Shown here piece by piece: positions 45,922-58,203 of a DNA stretch of 64,000 nt. Each line of letters starts with the position of its first letter. Positions within the stretch are counted from its first letter, which is position 1. The stretch is from contig RQOL01000699.1 in the NCBI GenBank assembly GCA_013076295.1, positions 4,340,001 to 4,404,000 on the forward strand. The letters are read 5' to 3'. Below the pieces are notes generated by a model. The model worked only from the letters and a program-made list of their open reading frames with translations. It made no database searches and had not been told where the DNA came from. This DNA comes from Sanderia malayensis. Its lineage: Eukaryota; Cnidaria; Scyphozoa; Semaeostomeae; Pelagiidae. Position numbers and translations under genes: made by a program.

Positions 45922-48742
45922 ATGGCTACTTCAAGCACAGAATCTAGAAGAGTTTTGGTCGCAGTTGATGGAAGCAAAGCAAGTCAAAAGGCCGTGGACT
46001 GTGAGTTTGCTTTGATTTTAATTTAATTAGGCCCTTGCCCTTTTCGTTCAACCTTCGAATTTTGTCCTTTCTACTGTTTTAACAGCAGAATACAATTTCA
46101 ACAAACTTTTTATAAAGAAGTAACATATCTATTTATGTCATTGTTTTTGGTTCTGACGCGATTTTACGGCATTTTTGCGCGGTAAAGTTAAGGAATTTTG
46201 TGTTGGCTTACAAATTTTAGCTTACAAAGAATGTAAATTTACAGAGAAAATTCAATCTCCAACAGAACGTTATTGTTCTATTTGTTTGAGAATTCTGTTG
46301 ATTCAAACTCAAGCTTAGATTTACTCTGCGTTGTCTTATAATAAGAACATATTATTTGCATAAATAGGGAAGAATAGTCGTTGAGAAAGTTATGCGACGA
46401 GTCTCTCAACGACAAGCAAGACGCTTTTTTATTTGCATTTTACAACGAAACAATGCACGTACTTTTAATACGACTAATTAGATTAATAAATTCGCCTTCA
46501 AAACAACACCACACCAACCAGCAATTTTAAATTTGTAATCAATATAAACAAGAAATATAAATATCACAAAAGGTGATTGTGAGAGGCGTGATCCGCAAAT
46601 TCGGCTTATTCTGAACTATTTTATATGGAAATCTGTGCAAGTGACACCAAAGAAACATGTTTTGGTGACTGTTGGCCTGCAAAAAGTCGAGTTAATTGTT
46701 TATTATGGTGTCATAAATTATAGTCATTTTCTGTCTAAGCTCATAAAGTAACACAAACAGAAATTTAACATGTCTAAAGGTCACTTGAGTGGGAGTTTTT
46801 GCTATAAACAATTAGAAGATGGTTACTTTGCCATTATTGATCTAATTTTCCTTCTTTCCCTGGTATTTTCTTAATTTCCCCTCTTTTTCAGTATATTTTC
46901 TCAAACTTCCTTCATTTTCCTTCCAGTTTTGATTTCCTTCTCATTTCCTTCCAAGGGCTGAAGTTTCCCTAAATAAGGAATTTTCGTTCCAAGTGGAAGC
47001 ACCAATCTCATACTCAAAATTTATATCATTGCATTTTGCACAGCTGTTATGTTGTGTTTGTAATGTTAAATTCATAAGTTATCATCATTTTATTCGCAGT
47101 CTACTTGAATGATGTCATGAAAGCAGATGACACAGTCTTACTGGTCCACATGTTTGATGCACCAGCTCCGCCAGCTGTCTCACTCAGACGTAAGTTCCAC
47201 TTTTATTAATACAATAAAAGCCTGTTTAATAGAACCTATGGGTTTTACAGCAACCTTCCCATTGTTCAACAACAATACGTTGTTGTTTCTTCTATTGTTT
47301 TGAGAAGAAATTTTAGCCTAAAGGTTTCTCTGATAAAGTAGGTTCTTAAATGCAAGCTTTACTGTACTTGCTTCTTTTACTGATCCATTAAGCTTTTGCG
47401 TTGCAAATGTGATTGACAAAGAGCTTAGTTTTGGTTGAAAATCCCCCACACATCCAGATTAGATGTCTCATGCATTTGGATTAGAAACCCAACAGTTGAA
47501 ATTTTAATCAAAAACTTAGGTTTTTTTATTCTTTTTGAGTTTGCTAAGGACAACCTGTAGCAAATTTCGAGCAAATTTCAAGCTGTATGAAATTATTAAA
47601 AAATTTTCCACCCAATGCAGATGTATTTTCTGATCTGGTTGACTACTAAATACTAACCAAACAGATGAAATTGGCTATTTTATGTTTGTAAAACATTCAT
47701 TGAACATATAAATGTTTCCATATTCTAGATCCATCTGCGGAACCATGGGATGAGTGGAGGCTTGCTGTAGATAAGAAATTGAAAGACGTTCGGGAAATGA
47801 TGAAAGCTCATGAAAGGGCTTGTGATGCAAAAAATGTAAGAAATCTTGATCAATTTAACCAAGTTCTATCCATTTCTTTGCTCATAATTTATTTAATGCG
47901 AAACACTGTGCTCGTTCTTTGTCGCATTTGTCAAGATTCAAAATTTAATCACTGGCTGTAGAGCCGCAAAGATTGCTTTCAAATCTTCAATACACAGCTA
48001 AACCAGTCTGCTTTGCAGCTGTAGAAAGTTACAGACTTCTAAATGTTTGATGATTTAATTTGTGGCTTTGCTCAAGCTAGAGATTATATTGAATGTGCTT
48101 TGAAGTGTTGTAAGAACCTCCCTACTTGAAGCCATGAAATTCAACCATGATAACTATAAACAGCTCCTTTCAAAATGTGCATGAATATTCTGCACGTATT
48201 TTCAAATCATTGAAATGATCTCGTAAAAGAGAACTAATTTAACTCTCACCAGAGTTCTTTCTGTGGGCTTAATGATATGAAATGTGTCCTGGTGATTTTA
48301 GACAAAGCAATTTGAATCTTAATTTTTTTGAAAAAATATCAATTCAAGCACATGGCCACACGGTTTCTATCGACCAGCCTTCTCCTTCATGTTATTACTA
48401 AACCATTATCTACATCTGTTATATAGTATACCGTTAAATGCCATACTCTTATCGTAAACACAACTGTTTTAAGTCATTAACCATTAGAAATCGATTATTT
48501 CTAATGATTAATGACAAATTGCCTTTGCCTGTTTGTCTTAGTTGAAGCAGAAAATTATAATCCACACTGGGCTCCCTGGCGAGGGCATTTGTAAGATCAT
48601 TGAAGAAAACAACCCAATTCTGGCAGTGATGGGATCTCGAGGCTTGAATCTGATAAGACGTACGTTCATGGGAAGTGTTAGCAGCTATGTATTACACCAT
48701 GTTTCTATCCCTGTCATCATTATTCCACATCCCGAAGGATAA
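45922..48742 (+). CDS. Universal stress protein (UspA family), ATP-binding type
   Basis: Small alpha/beta nucleotide-binding protein. Exons 45922-46000, 47100-47189, 47729-47835 and 48542-48742, in phase, give 158 residues, normal for a single-domain USP. Seen: strand beta-1 RRVLVAVDGS (9-18), core ADDTVLLVHMFDAP, and the ATP-binding motif G-x2-G-x9-G-S as G123-S-R-G126 to G136-S137 (MGSRGLNLIRRTFMGS), with the usual PVIIIP end. The complete motif predicts ATP binding. USPs are widespread in bacteria, plants and early-branching animals but missing from vertebrates and insects, which supports a non-bilaterian source. Four introns-in-phase exons argue against recent bacterial transfer or contamination. 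Confidence 0.95.
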
Positions 48743-49165
48743 CTATACATGATTATGTTGCTTGTTATTATGACTCTACTTATTGACTTATACATGTGTA
48801 GCCCTCTAGCTAGCTCAATTGCTTATACCTGCTGCAATATATATCTATGTAACTATGTATTTTAGCACCATACTTGTTTTCACAATGTGCTTATTCTTGC
48901 CAAGCAATGCGGTTTAATTGCGGTGCTTTGAACTTAAGATATTTCCCAATGTTTTGTATATCTTCCAAAAACAAGCTTATGCTAATCAAATGCTCTAATC
49001 ATGGTTATGTATTTTAAATCTGGATGCTAATTTTTGGTTTTTTTACTCTTGCTGTATCAAAATCTTGAAATTATCTTTTAACTTCGCAGAGGACCCACGC
49101 CTACGCAGCGGTGATATATCTCCGCGCACATCAGTTATTACGCTCATGCAATCTTATTCCCGTGG
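48743..49165. other. Spacer between the USP gene and the fold-back repeat
   Basis: USP 3' UTR and AT-rich spacer. No gene or clear repeat seen. Confidence 0.6.
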
Positions 49166-50154
49166 AAATGACTTTCGAATTGATCCAGCCAATTACACGC
49201 ATGTTTATTGTTTCTAGGAATCTTTCGATCCTCCGTTGATTTATTTATTCGAACTTTGACCCGCTTGCTATGCTCGTGGAATGTGCCATTGTGTGTCAAG
49301 TGTGACTATTTCCAAAGAGAATATCTTGAACACTCACATTCCCACAAACCATTGCTTCAATTTGAATAGGGCTATTGTTTTGCAAACTAAGTTATGCGCG
49401 ATTCGTATTGAATGTTCACGTTTTTTCAGTTTCCCGCGAAAATTCTATTGTAACCATTGTGTATGATTTGTTCAATTCTCTGAGGTGCAAGGTATAAAAG
49501 CGCATCATTTTCAATCAGTTAGTCTTTCAACTTGTCAACATGCAGTTCAGATGGTCTCAAATGCAGATGCTGTTAGCCGAATGAAGACTTCGTTGGTCTT
49601 TTTCCAACTCGCTGGCCTACTACAATCTTTTTGCAACTGGCTGTACTCCGAAAGCAACTATTCTTGTTTGAACGACAACTCTTGATGCCTTGGCTGAGCA
49701 ACCATCACTGGACTCCTGCTTTTTCTGTATGCAGTTGACAAACTTCGAGAAAATGCCGAAGCTGTTACAAACTGAACGAAGACTCAATTTGGTTCGTCTT
49801 TCATTAACTGTCGCTGGCCCACTCAAATTCAACATGGCTACCAGCCGAAACAAATCATAAGTATTGGTATATTTTTCAATAAATTTTAAGTCTGAATTCA
49901 TTTCATTTGAATTTAAAGACTTCCGCCAACATTTTATTCCAACAAACTTGTAATTTATGACGTAACTTTGTTTTCAATATTTCTTCTTTTAGGTCATTTG
50001 CTAGTTGTCGCTGGCCTACTCAAATTCAATATGGTTAACAGATCAGTCGCTGAAAATTGCAACGAAGATGCTTCACTTGTTTTTGTGTTAATGAAATTAT
50101 TTGTTGACTGTGTGCTTTCTTTGTTTCATTCTTTGCATTTCTTTGCAATAGGCA

Positions 50155-50465
50155 TAAGATAGGTTTAAAGCAGGCGCGCAACTGGCATAAGATAGGTTTA
50201 ACGTAGCTGCACAATAGGCATAAGATATGTTTAAAGTAGTTGCGCTATTGGCATAAGATAGGTTTAAAGTAGGTGCGCTATTGGCATAACATAGGTTTAG
50301 AGTACGAGTGGAATAGGCATAAGATAGGTTAAGAGTAAATGCGCAATGGGCATAAGGTAGGCTAACGTAGATGCGCATTAGGCATAAGATAGGTTAAGAG
50401 TAGATGCGCAATGGGCATAAGGTAGGTTAAACGTAGATGCGCATTAGGGATAAGATAGGTTTAGA
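50155..50465. repeat. GGCATAAGATAGGTTTAAAGTAG tandem repeat, left array
   Basis: About nine units of 33-36 bases of the type GGCATAAGATAGGTT(T)AAAGTAGATGCGCAATA. It lies inside the fold-back structure and faces the larger array across a palindrome. The ATGC(G/A)CA.AGTAGG part is related to the reverse complement of the right-hand units. Confidence 0.85.
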
Positions 50466-50481
50466 TGCAGAGTAGGCACTA

Positions 50482-51660
50482 GGCCTACTCTGCATCTATT
50501 CTAAATCTATCTAACTTCCACTCTGCATCTATTCTAAATCTACCTAAGTCCTACTCTGCATCTATTCTAAATCTACCTTAGGCCTACTCTGCATCTATTC
50601 TAAATCTATCTAACTCCTACTCTGCATCTATTCTAAATCTATACCTAAGTCCTACTCTGCATCTATTCTAAATCTACCTTAGGCCTACTCGGCATCTATT
50701 CTAAATCTATCTAACTTCTACTCTGCATCTATTCTAAATCTACCTTAGGCCTACTGTGCATCTATTCTAAATCTAGATCTAGCTAAGTCCTACTCTGCAT
50801 CTATTCTAAATCTACCTTAGGCCTACTGTGCATCTATTCTAAATCTACCTTAGGCCTACTCTGCATCTATTCTAAATCTACCTAAGCCCTACTCTGCATC
50901 TATTCTAAATCTACCTTAGGCCTACTGTGCATCTATTCTAAATCTACCTTAGGCCTACTCTGCATCTATTCTAAATCTACCTAAGTCCTACTCTGCATCT
51001 ATTCTAAATCTACCTAAGCCCTACTCTGCATCTATTCTAAATCTACCTAAGTCCTACTCTGCATCTATTTAAATCTATCTAACTCCTACTCTGCATCTAT
51101 TCTAAATCTACCCAAGTCCTATCCTGCATCTATTCTAAATCTACCTAAGCCCTACTCTGCATCTATTCTAAATCTACCTTAGGCCTACTGTGCATCTATT
51201 CTAAATCTAGATCTAGCTAAGTCCTACTCTGCATCTATTCTAAATCTACCTAAGTCCTACTCTGCATCTATTCTAAATTTACCTTAGGCCTATTCTAAAT
51301 CTACCTAAGTCCTACTCTGCATCTATTCTAAATCTAGCTAAGTCCTACTCTGCATCTATTCTAAATCTAAATCTAGCTAAGTCCTACTCTGCATCTATTC
51401 TAAATCTACCTTAGGCCTACTGTGCATCTATTCTAAATCTAGATCTAGCTAAGTCCTACTCTGCATCTATTCTAAATCTACCTTAGGCCTACTGTGCATC
51501 TATTCTAAATCTAGATCTAGCTAAGTCCTACTCTGCATCTATTCTAAATCTACCTAAGTCCTACTCTGCATCTATTCTAAATCTACCTAAGTCCTACTCT
51601 GCATCTATTCTAAATCTACCTTAGGCCTACTCTGCATCTATTCTAAATCTACATGAAATC
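50482..51660. repeat. CTACTCTGCATCTATTCTAAATCTA satellite array, right array
   Basis: Roughly 35 head-to-tail units of about 33 bases: TCCTACTCTGCATCTATTC followed by TAAATCTACCTAAG, with sub-variants (AGGCCTACTGTGCAT; CTAGATCTAGCTAAG) that alternate in blocks, indicating repeated unequal exchange or local amplification. No spacers or coding potential. Confidence 0.95.
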
Positions 51661-53283
51661 TACTTTATGCTAATAGCAAGCGCGCCAAACTTATTCTAAA
51701 TCTCTCATCTTGCTTTCGCTATCCTATGTCCAACTAAAAGACAAAGATTGACACAAAAAAGCAGACAAACGAGTGATTTTATTAATGTGAAAAACAAAAA
51801 AAGTTTCTTCTTCCTTCTTCGAATAGAATTTCAGCAAACCTAAAAAAGATCAAATAGCTACTAAAAGTGAAGCAACATGAATTACCCGTTCACGGCAATA
51901 AAATGTTAGCAGGCCAATTGACATTACTTTACGCTAGGTTTTTAAGGTCAATAACTTACTCTATGTGGATTAAAGTTAAAGAAATCCAGAATTAAAATGT
52001 ATTGGAAAATTACTAATACTTGTGATTTGTTTCGACTGGTAGCCATGTTGAATTTGAGTAGGCCAGCGACAGTTTATGAAAGACGAACCAAATGAAGTCT
52101 TCGTTCAGTTTCTCAGCTTCGTCAAGTTTGTCAACTGCACACAGAAAAGGCAGGAGTCCAGTGATGGTTGCCCTAAACCAAGGCATGAACAGTTATCATT
52201 TGACAAGAATAGTTGCTTTCAGTTCAGAGTACAGTCATTCGCAAAAAGATTGTGGTAGGCCAGTGAGTTGGAAAAAAACCAACGAAGTCTTCATTCGGCT
52301 GACAGAATCTGAATTTCAGACCATCCGAACAGCATGTTGACAAGTTGAAAGACTAACTGATTGAAAATGATGCGCTTTTATACCTTGCACCTCAGAGAAT
52401 TGAACAAATCATACACAATGGTTACAATAGAATTTTAGCGGGAAACTGAAAAAACGCGAGCATTCAATACAAATCGCGCATAACTTAGTTTGCAAAACAA
52501 TAGCCCTATTCAAGTTGAAGCAATGGTTTGGATGGTTTGGAATGTGATAGTTTCAAGATTTTGTGGGAATGTGAGTGTTCAAGATATTCCCTTTGGAAAT
52601 AGTCACACTTGAAACGATGACACATTCCACGAGCATAGCCCAGCCCACGGGTCAAGGCTCGAATAAATAAATCAATGGAGGATCGAAAGATTCACAGAAA
52701 CAATAACCATGCTTGTGATTGGCTGGATCAATTCGAAAGTGATTTGTAAAGCAGTTGAGTAGTACTACCTCATGTGTAATTCATACTATGCTAGCTAGAC
52801 AAATTAAACAAATCCTGAAGTCATCATAAAATAATACACTGATACATTTAATTAAAAATAATTATATCCATTAATAAAAAATTACATTCACATCCTATTA
52901 CTTAGCTTGTGATAAATAAACTCTGGTAAAATATTTAGAATCAAATTCTAAGGAAAGAATAATTAATTCTTGAATTATAATACCCATGTATACCAAGTAT
53001 TGTTGTCCCTTATTAGATGCAAGTGATATTCATATATGAATATTCACAATTAATACCCTTGATAATTGCTGATATTAAAATAAACATATAAATAATAATT
53101 CCCCTTCAAATATTCACAATAATATCAACATATTTTGATTTGAGCTGTTAGCTCTAAATAAGGAATCTTCTCCAAGTACCTTACAAGGCAATTGGATAAA
53201 CCATATTGAGAATAATGCTTAAAATTTGATATACTTCATAGATAGCATACTAAAATAAAAGAAGAAACTGGAACTTACTTGTT

Positions 53284-56200
53284 TCACAAGCCTTGGCTAT
53301 CTACATTTCGATTTTCATCATCATCTTCATCTTCTTGAAAATCAACATTGTTGGTTTCATCCAACAATGCAAAATTCTCTTCTTTTTCATCTGCTTGAGC
53401 CCATGGTTGTTTTTCACCAGATGAAAAGATGAGAAAAAACAACAAACCAAATAGAAAGATGGCTGATGATATCATAAAAACATGTCTCCATTCCTCTTGG
53501 GTCTAAAAATATTGCAAGAAAATTTTGATAAGACATGGATACACTAGCATCAGGTCAGTACAGTCAGCTTCGAGAGTTTAAAAAACTGAGAAAAAATCTA
53601 AATATTAAAATAATTTATGCTCTCTGCCAGTGTTCAGATAGCAAATAGAGCATGCATGAACCAACAATTAATCTCTGGAGGTTCACAACAAAGATCCAAT
53701 AGGTCCAAAGGTCCAACAAGGAATCATCAACATTTAAAGCAGAATTATCTACATCAGACACATCTATAATTCATAGAGCAATAGCCAGAATGCATAAATA
53801 AGTGGGAAAACAAAAAAACAAGAACAGACCTATAAATACATTTGCATAAATACACAATTATATGAATGCTAGCATTACCTCATTCTGTGTGATAATTCCG
53901 ACAATAGTAGGACTGAGAATTCCAGGAATTGTAGCAAAACAATTGCTGATACCGAGCAGAAGACTAGCATAACGCGGAGCAATGTCAAGATGATTGACAA
54001 TGAAACCACTCCAGGCCAAACCACCAAAACCAACAGCTAAAGTCAGCTCAAGAATAGCAATATCCTTGCTTGATGCATAGCCAACTAATAGGATAAAGAC
54101 TGCTTCAAACAAAAAACCTGCAAAATAAAGTAATCAAACGTTGCAAATTGATGCAAAAGAGTCTCTGGTCAAAATGGAAAACAAAAAGAAGCCTCTTAAT
54201 TATTGATTTTTCTTGCCACACTCAACTTGGGCATGAGAATTCATTGAATGAGGACAAATTTAAAAAAGAAATTATTTATATGAGTTAGAGTTCACAAGTG
54301 AGAAAAGCCTTTTCAGAGACATTTGTTAAAATGGGCGAGCAACTTACCCAAACTGTTGAAGATTTTTCTCACAGCGGTTGTAGACAAAATCTTGCGTATT
54401 CTTAGAAAATCGGCCAGCCTCCCTCCAGTTTGAACAACAATCATCATTACGAGATATGGCAATGCTGCCAAAAAACCAGTCTAAGAAAATATACGAGAAA
54501 AACAAATGAGCAATGCCATGTTTTGAATTCAAGGATGCCATATAGACTATGGAAACTACGAGTTATTCAAAATCAAAATCCTCTTGGCATATCATTATGT
54601 CAATGAAATGTGTAATTACCTTTTTCAGATCAAGATGCAAAACCTTTTTTAAGTAGGTAGGAAGTGATGTAAGTAGCGTATAGTAGCCCCAATTCTCTGT
54701 GAAGTGAGCAACAATAATGGCCCAGAATGGAATTGATGTGGCAAAATCTTTCCATGGAATGTTGTCAACCTAAGGAATAAGAAAAGCAGATTATATGCTG
54801 GCTTTCTTGGTATGAACCTCCAATTCAACTATGAATATTCCTTTCAGATTATTATATGTTATATGATTGGAAGTCAGCTTTACACTTTGCTCCGTGTGAT
54901 CTTCAGCAAGTTCTGTTTTTAGATAATTCAATTCTTTATCTGTTATTGTTGGATGATCAAATGGGGAATCAGTAACAAGCCAAAACCACAGTACACTCCA
55001 CAGCACAGCTATGATACCTAAATATATGAAAAAATTTAGCTAACTAGTCCATACAACCAAAATAAAAATTGCAGTTCTGCATTATAGTTACTGAGTGGAT
55101 TAACATGGATTAATTAGGAAAAAAATTGATAATTAAAGCTAACCAAAGAAATAGAAAACTGCAGGCCAACCATGACTGTGAGCAATTAAACCAGAAAATA
55201 TCATCCCAAAAACTGTGCCTGCAAATGGACCTTGAAAAAATATGCCAGGAGTTAGTCATCAGTAAACAAATATGTAGCTTTGTGACATTAGCATTTCTAA
55301 AATAGATCTCCCTCCCTACTAAGCCTCCCTCCCTATTAAGCCCCCCTCTCTCATTGGCCTCAAATCTAATGGTTTAAAAACCTTGAGAAGCTTATTAGAG
55401 CAACTACATAATCTAAAAATTTACCTGAAAATGATATTGAAGACAACTTGCTTCTTTCCATCGGTGGAGCCCACTTACTCCAAATTGCATGCATACATGG
55501 AAATGTCACACCCTGTGAAGACAAAGAAGACATTTCTTTGTAACAAAGCCTAGTAAGGTAGATTTGTTTCCTTGTAACAAAAATTCATCAAGGAAAAACA
55601 TCAATGCACTAAGATTCTCAACTAAGGGATAAAATTGTTAAATATTAATTACTTCAAAAAATCCCTCAAGTACGCGAATTGCAATCAGTAGATACATGTT
55701 TCCTCTTGCGGCCAATGGAGTCAGCAAAGTAAATAATGCAGTCATCAAAATTCCACCACCATATAAATTTTTACCACCAAAACGAGTAGCGAGATATCCA
55801 CCAGGTATCTGAGTTAAAATGTAGCCATAGAAAAACGAACTCAAAATAATTCCTAAACAAAAGAGAGACATATTGAAATTTCATACTGAATAGAACAAAA
55901 GTGCCAACAAATGTTTGGTAGTGAATGTTGTTGAGATTACCCTGGTCTTTGGAAGTCCAATTAAATTCTGCAGCTTCCTATGAATAAGCAAACAATTTAG
56001 TTTAATAAAGGCTTAGTGATGTCCTACCACTAATTTTTTTTTTTCAAATACAACTTTAAAGGCCGAGATGGCCCATAACTGCTTAAATTTTTATACAGCG
56101 GTATTGATACTAAATTTAAAACTGTAAGAAAATCTAAATATAGATACAAATTATGCTCATGATCAGAAGATTTTGCTCAAAATTAACCTCAGTCTGATTT

Positions 56201-56868
56201 TATTGGTTAAGTTATGGAACTATTGAAGTGTTTAGTTCTTTTATCAAATGTTTTCCTGCAGATTTGTCCCAAAAGATTCGTGGTTTCACAGTCCTCTTGG
56301 CATATCAGCCAAACAAACATATTTTGGTTGTTTAAGGAAGCCATATTTTAATAAATTTGGCAAATTTTATCAAGAAATTTTTGTCGTTCCTCAGCAAAGA
56401 GAGGATAAAATGAATTTCATTTTCGACTTCAAAGACATTTGTTGCTTTACAATAGAGGCAAAATCTTTCGTCTCTTGGACTTTTATTTTTATGAAAACGT
56501 CCAGCTTCAATCTGAAGATTATGCACACTGAGTCTGAATTTTGCAAAAGAACTCCTGCTGGACGTTTTCATAAAAATAAAACTCCAAGAGACAAAGGTTT
56601 ATAAACTAATAAACCTTAGAATTTCAAAATAAATACTTACAAGAAGTTCAACATCTCCACTGGCTGTATAAATGGTTTTATTTGAGACCATTGCGACTAG
56701 TGCAACACTTAAATTCACCCTTAATGCATAGACATTGAGAAAACCAAAGAAGCTGAGAATTGCAAGCAAATATCTTTTTGGAAGAAAGTCACATGTTATT
56801 CTCCATTTTGATCTGTGCTTCCGAAGTTGGTTTTCATCTGGATCTTCATCGATGACCGAGTGATCCAT
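53284..56868 (-). CDS. SLC17 family anion transporter (sialin/VGLUT-like), copy A, complete
   Basis: Major-facilitator transporter of organic anions; SLC17 members export sialic acid from lysosomes, load vesicular glutamate or move phosphate. Ten exons on the minus strand: 56868-56641, 55977-55941, 55852-55653, 55512-55425, 55230-55144, 55017-54884, 54769-54620, 54480-54348, 54117-53879, 53502-53284; total 504 residues. Landmarks: [20 protein letters not shown] (first membrane segment), [64 protein letters not shown] and [20 protein letters not shown]. The C-terminus is acidic ([12 protein letters not shown]). The pattern fits the sialin-like invertebrate group; the substrate cannot be told. 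It is the intact member of a tandem pair. Intron 1 holds a long hairpin. Confidence 0.93.
56465..56596. repeat. Long hairpin in SLC17 copy A intron 1
   Basis: Arms of about 41 bases, CTTTCGTCTCTTGGACTTTT (56465 on) through ACGTCCAGC (56505) pair with GCTGGACGT (56557) through AGAGACAAAG (56596), with only a few mismatches and a ~50-base loop. Resembles a small fold-back MITE; no clear target duplication found. Confidence 0.6.
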
Positions 56869-57480
56869 TTTGATTAAATAAATTGATAATTGGCTGAAAT
56901 GAACAAGAAGGGAAGAAAATAATTACCCATGCATATCCATGCACATTTTGCCACATGCATGAAAAGGCCCAAACAAGATTTGATTACATCCTGATTACAA
57001 GCAACGCTATTTAAGATAGAAGTAAAGGAAAAACACTTTGGTTGAAAAAATAAATTCACCTTTTATCAAGAAAGAAAGAGCAGTAATTTTCAGCCACCGA
57101 GATTAAAAATCGGAGTATCAAATCTTGCAGCTGCAAACACCACCACCATTGTTATCAACATTTGAGAGCAGGAACGAACCATAAGCTAATGCGCATGCGC
57201 ATTCACTGCCAGGCCAGAAAAGAAATCTCGGAACAGAGTGTACCTGGGCTCGAACCTGACACCTTCGGACTCGCAACCTTGAAACTTTGTCATTTAAAAG
57301 CACAACCAAAAAAGCATCACAAGAAATCAGATACTTTGCAATAAACTTGTTTTATCCCCCGTCAAAAAACGCGAGAGAAGCAAAGTGAAATAAAGTGGAA
57401 AGTCTTTGAAAAATATTTGGTCACTGAATATGAAAACGCCATACCATCCTCAGAAATTTATGAGTTACTTAAAGTTAAAG
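56869..57480. other. Upstream region of SLC17 copy A with tRNA-like (SINE) sequence
   Basis: Promoter-side sequence of copy A. On the minus strand about 57300-57220 there is a tRNA-like stretch, GTTGCGAGTCCGAAGGTGTC, followed by a perfect B box GGTTCGAGCCC; the A box is poor. Probably the decayed head of a SINE. No gene seen. Confidence 0.45.
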
Positions 57481-57514
57481 CCCTCTTGGCATATTAAGTC
57501 AATGAATATATTTA

Positions 57515-57595
57515 TTACCTTTTTCAGATCGAAATGTAAAACCATTTTTAAATCAATAGGAAGTGACGTAGGTAGTGTAGTGTAAAATAGGTCAA
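57515..57595 (-). pseudogene. SLC17 exon 7 fragment (relic of a third copy)
   Basis: On the minus strand the sequence reads TSLPIDLKMVLHFDLKK followed by a GT donor, matching the end of exon 7 in copies A and B ([17 protein letters not shown]), and the adjoining intron also matches (TCCTCTTGGCATAT near 57480). It is more diverged than A is from B, and joins abruptly to the flank of the copy B duplication at about 57595. Confidence 0.75.
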
Positions 57596-58203
57596 CGGAG
57601 GATCGAAAGATTCCTCGAAACAATAACCATGATTGTGATTGGCTGGATCAGTTCGAAAGTGATGTGTAAAGCAGTTGAGCAGTAACTCATGTGTAATTCA
57701 TACTATGCTAGCTAGACAAATTAAACAAATCTTGAAGTCTTCATAAAATAATACACTGATGCATTTAATTAAAAATAATTATATCAATTAATAAAAAAAT
57801 TACATTCACATCCTATTACTTAGTTTGTGATAAATAAACTCTGGTAAAATATTTAGAATCAAATTCTTAGGGAAGAAGAATTAATTCTTGAATTATAATA
57901 CCCATGTATACTAAGTATTGTTGTCCCTTATTAAATGCAAGTGATATTCATATATGAATATTCACAATTAATACCCTTGATAATTGCTGATATTAAAATA
58001 AACATATAAATAATAATTCCCCTTCAAACATTCACAATAATATCAACACACTTTGATTTGGGCTGTTAGCTCAAAAATAAAAGAATCTTCTCCAAGAACC
58101 TTATAAAGTCATTGGACAAACCATGTTGAGAATAATGCTTAAAATTTGATATAATTCATAGATGGCATATTAAAATAAAAGAAAAAACCGAAACTTACTT
58201 GTT
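57596..58203. repeat. Duplicated 3' flank of SLC17 copy B
   Basis: Collinear with 52672-53283 at high identity (shared GGAGGATCGAAAGATTC, TTCATACTATGCTAGCTAGA, and CATATATGAATATTCACAAT). The first ~75 bases are also the outermost part of the fold-back arms. No gene. Confidence 0.85.

Larger units (their letters stand above)
49166..52745. mobile_element. Giant fold-back (palindromic) repeat
   Basis: Two ~720-bp arms in opposite orientation: 49166-49886 and about 52015-52745. Matched landmarks: TTTCGAATTGATCCAGCCAA (49176 on) against TTGGCTGGATCAATTCGAAA; TATAAAAGCGCATCATTTTC against GAAAATGATGCGCTTTTATA; CAACATGGCTACCAG against CTGGTAGCCATGTTGAA. Between the arms lie two mini/satellite arrays in opposite orientation (50155-50465 and 50482-51660) meeting at a short perfect palindrome around 50463-50496. 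A partial arm copy (CTGGCCTACTCAAATTCAAT) sits at about 50007-50026. No transposase frame is seen. The plan recalls fold-back (FB) transposons, but the family is not identified. Confidence 0.8.

Noticed and set aside
50097..50378. Minus-strand frame with LNLSYAYC repeats
   Set aside because: Translation of the left 33-bp array; no start context or homology.
50482..51660. CRISPR-like appearance of the regularly spaced array
   Set aside because: Units are head-to-tail without unique spacers, variants drift along the array, and the surrounding DNA is clearly eukaryotic.
57115..57344. A functional tRNA gene near 57220-57300 (minus)
   Set aside because: B box is good, but the A box and the cloverleaf stems are poor; treated as a decayed SINE head.
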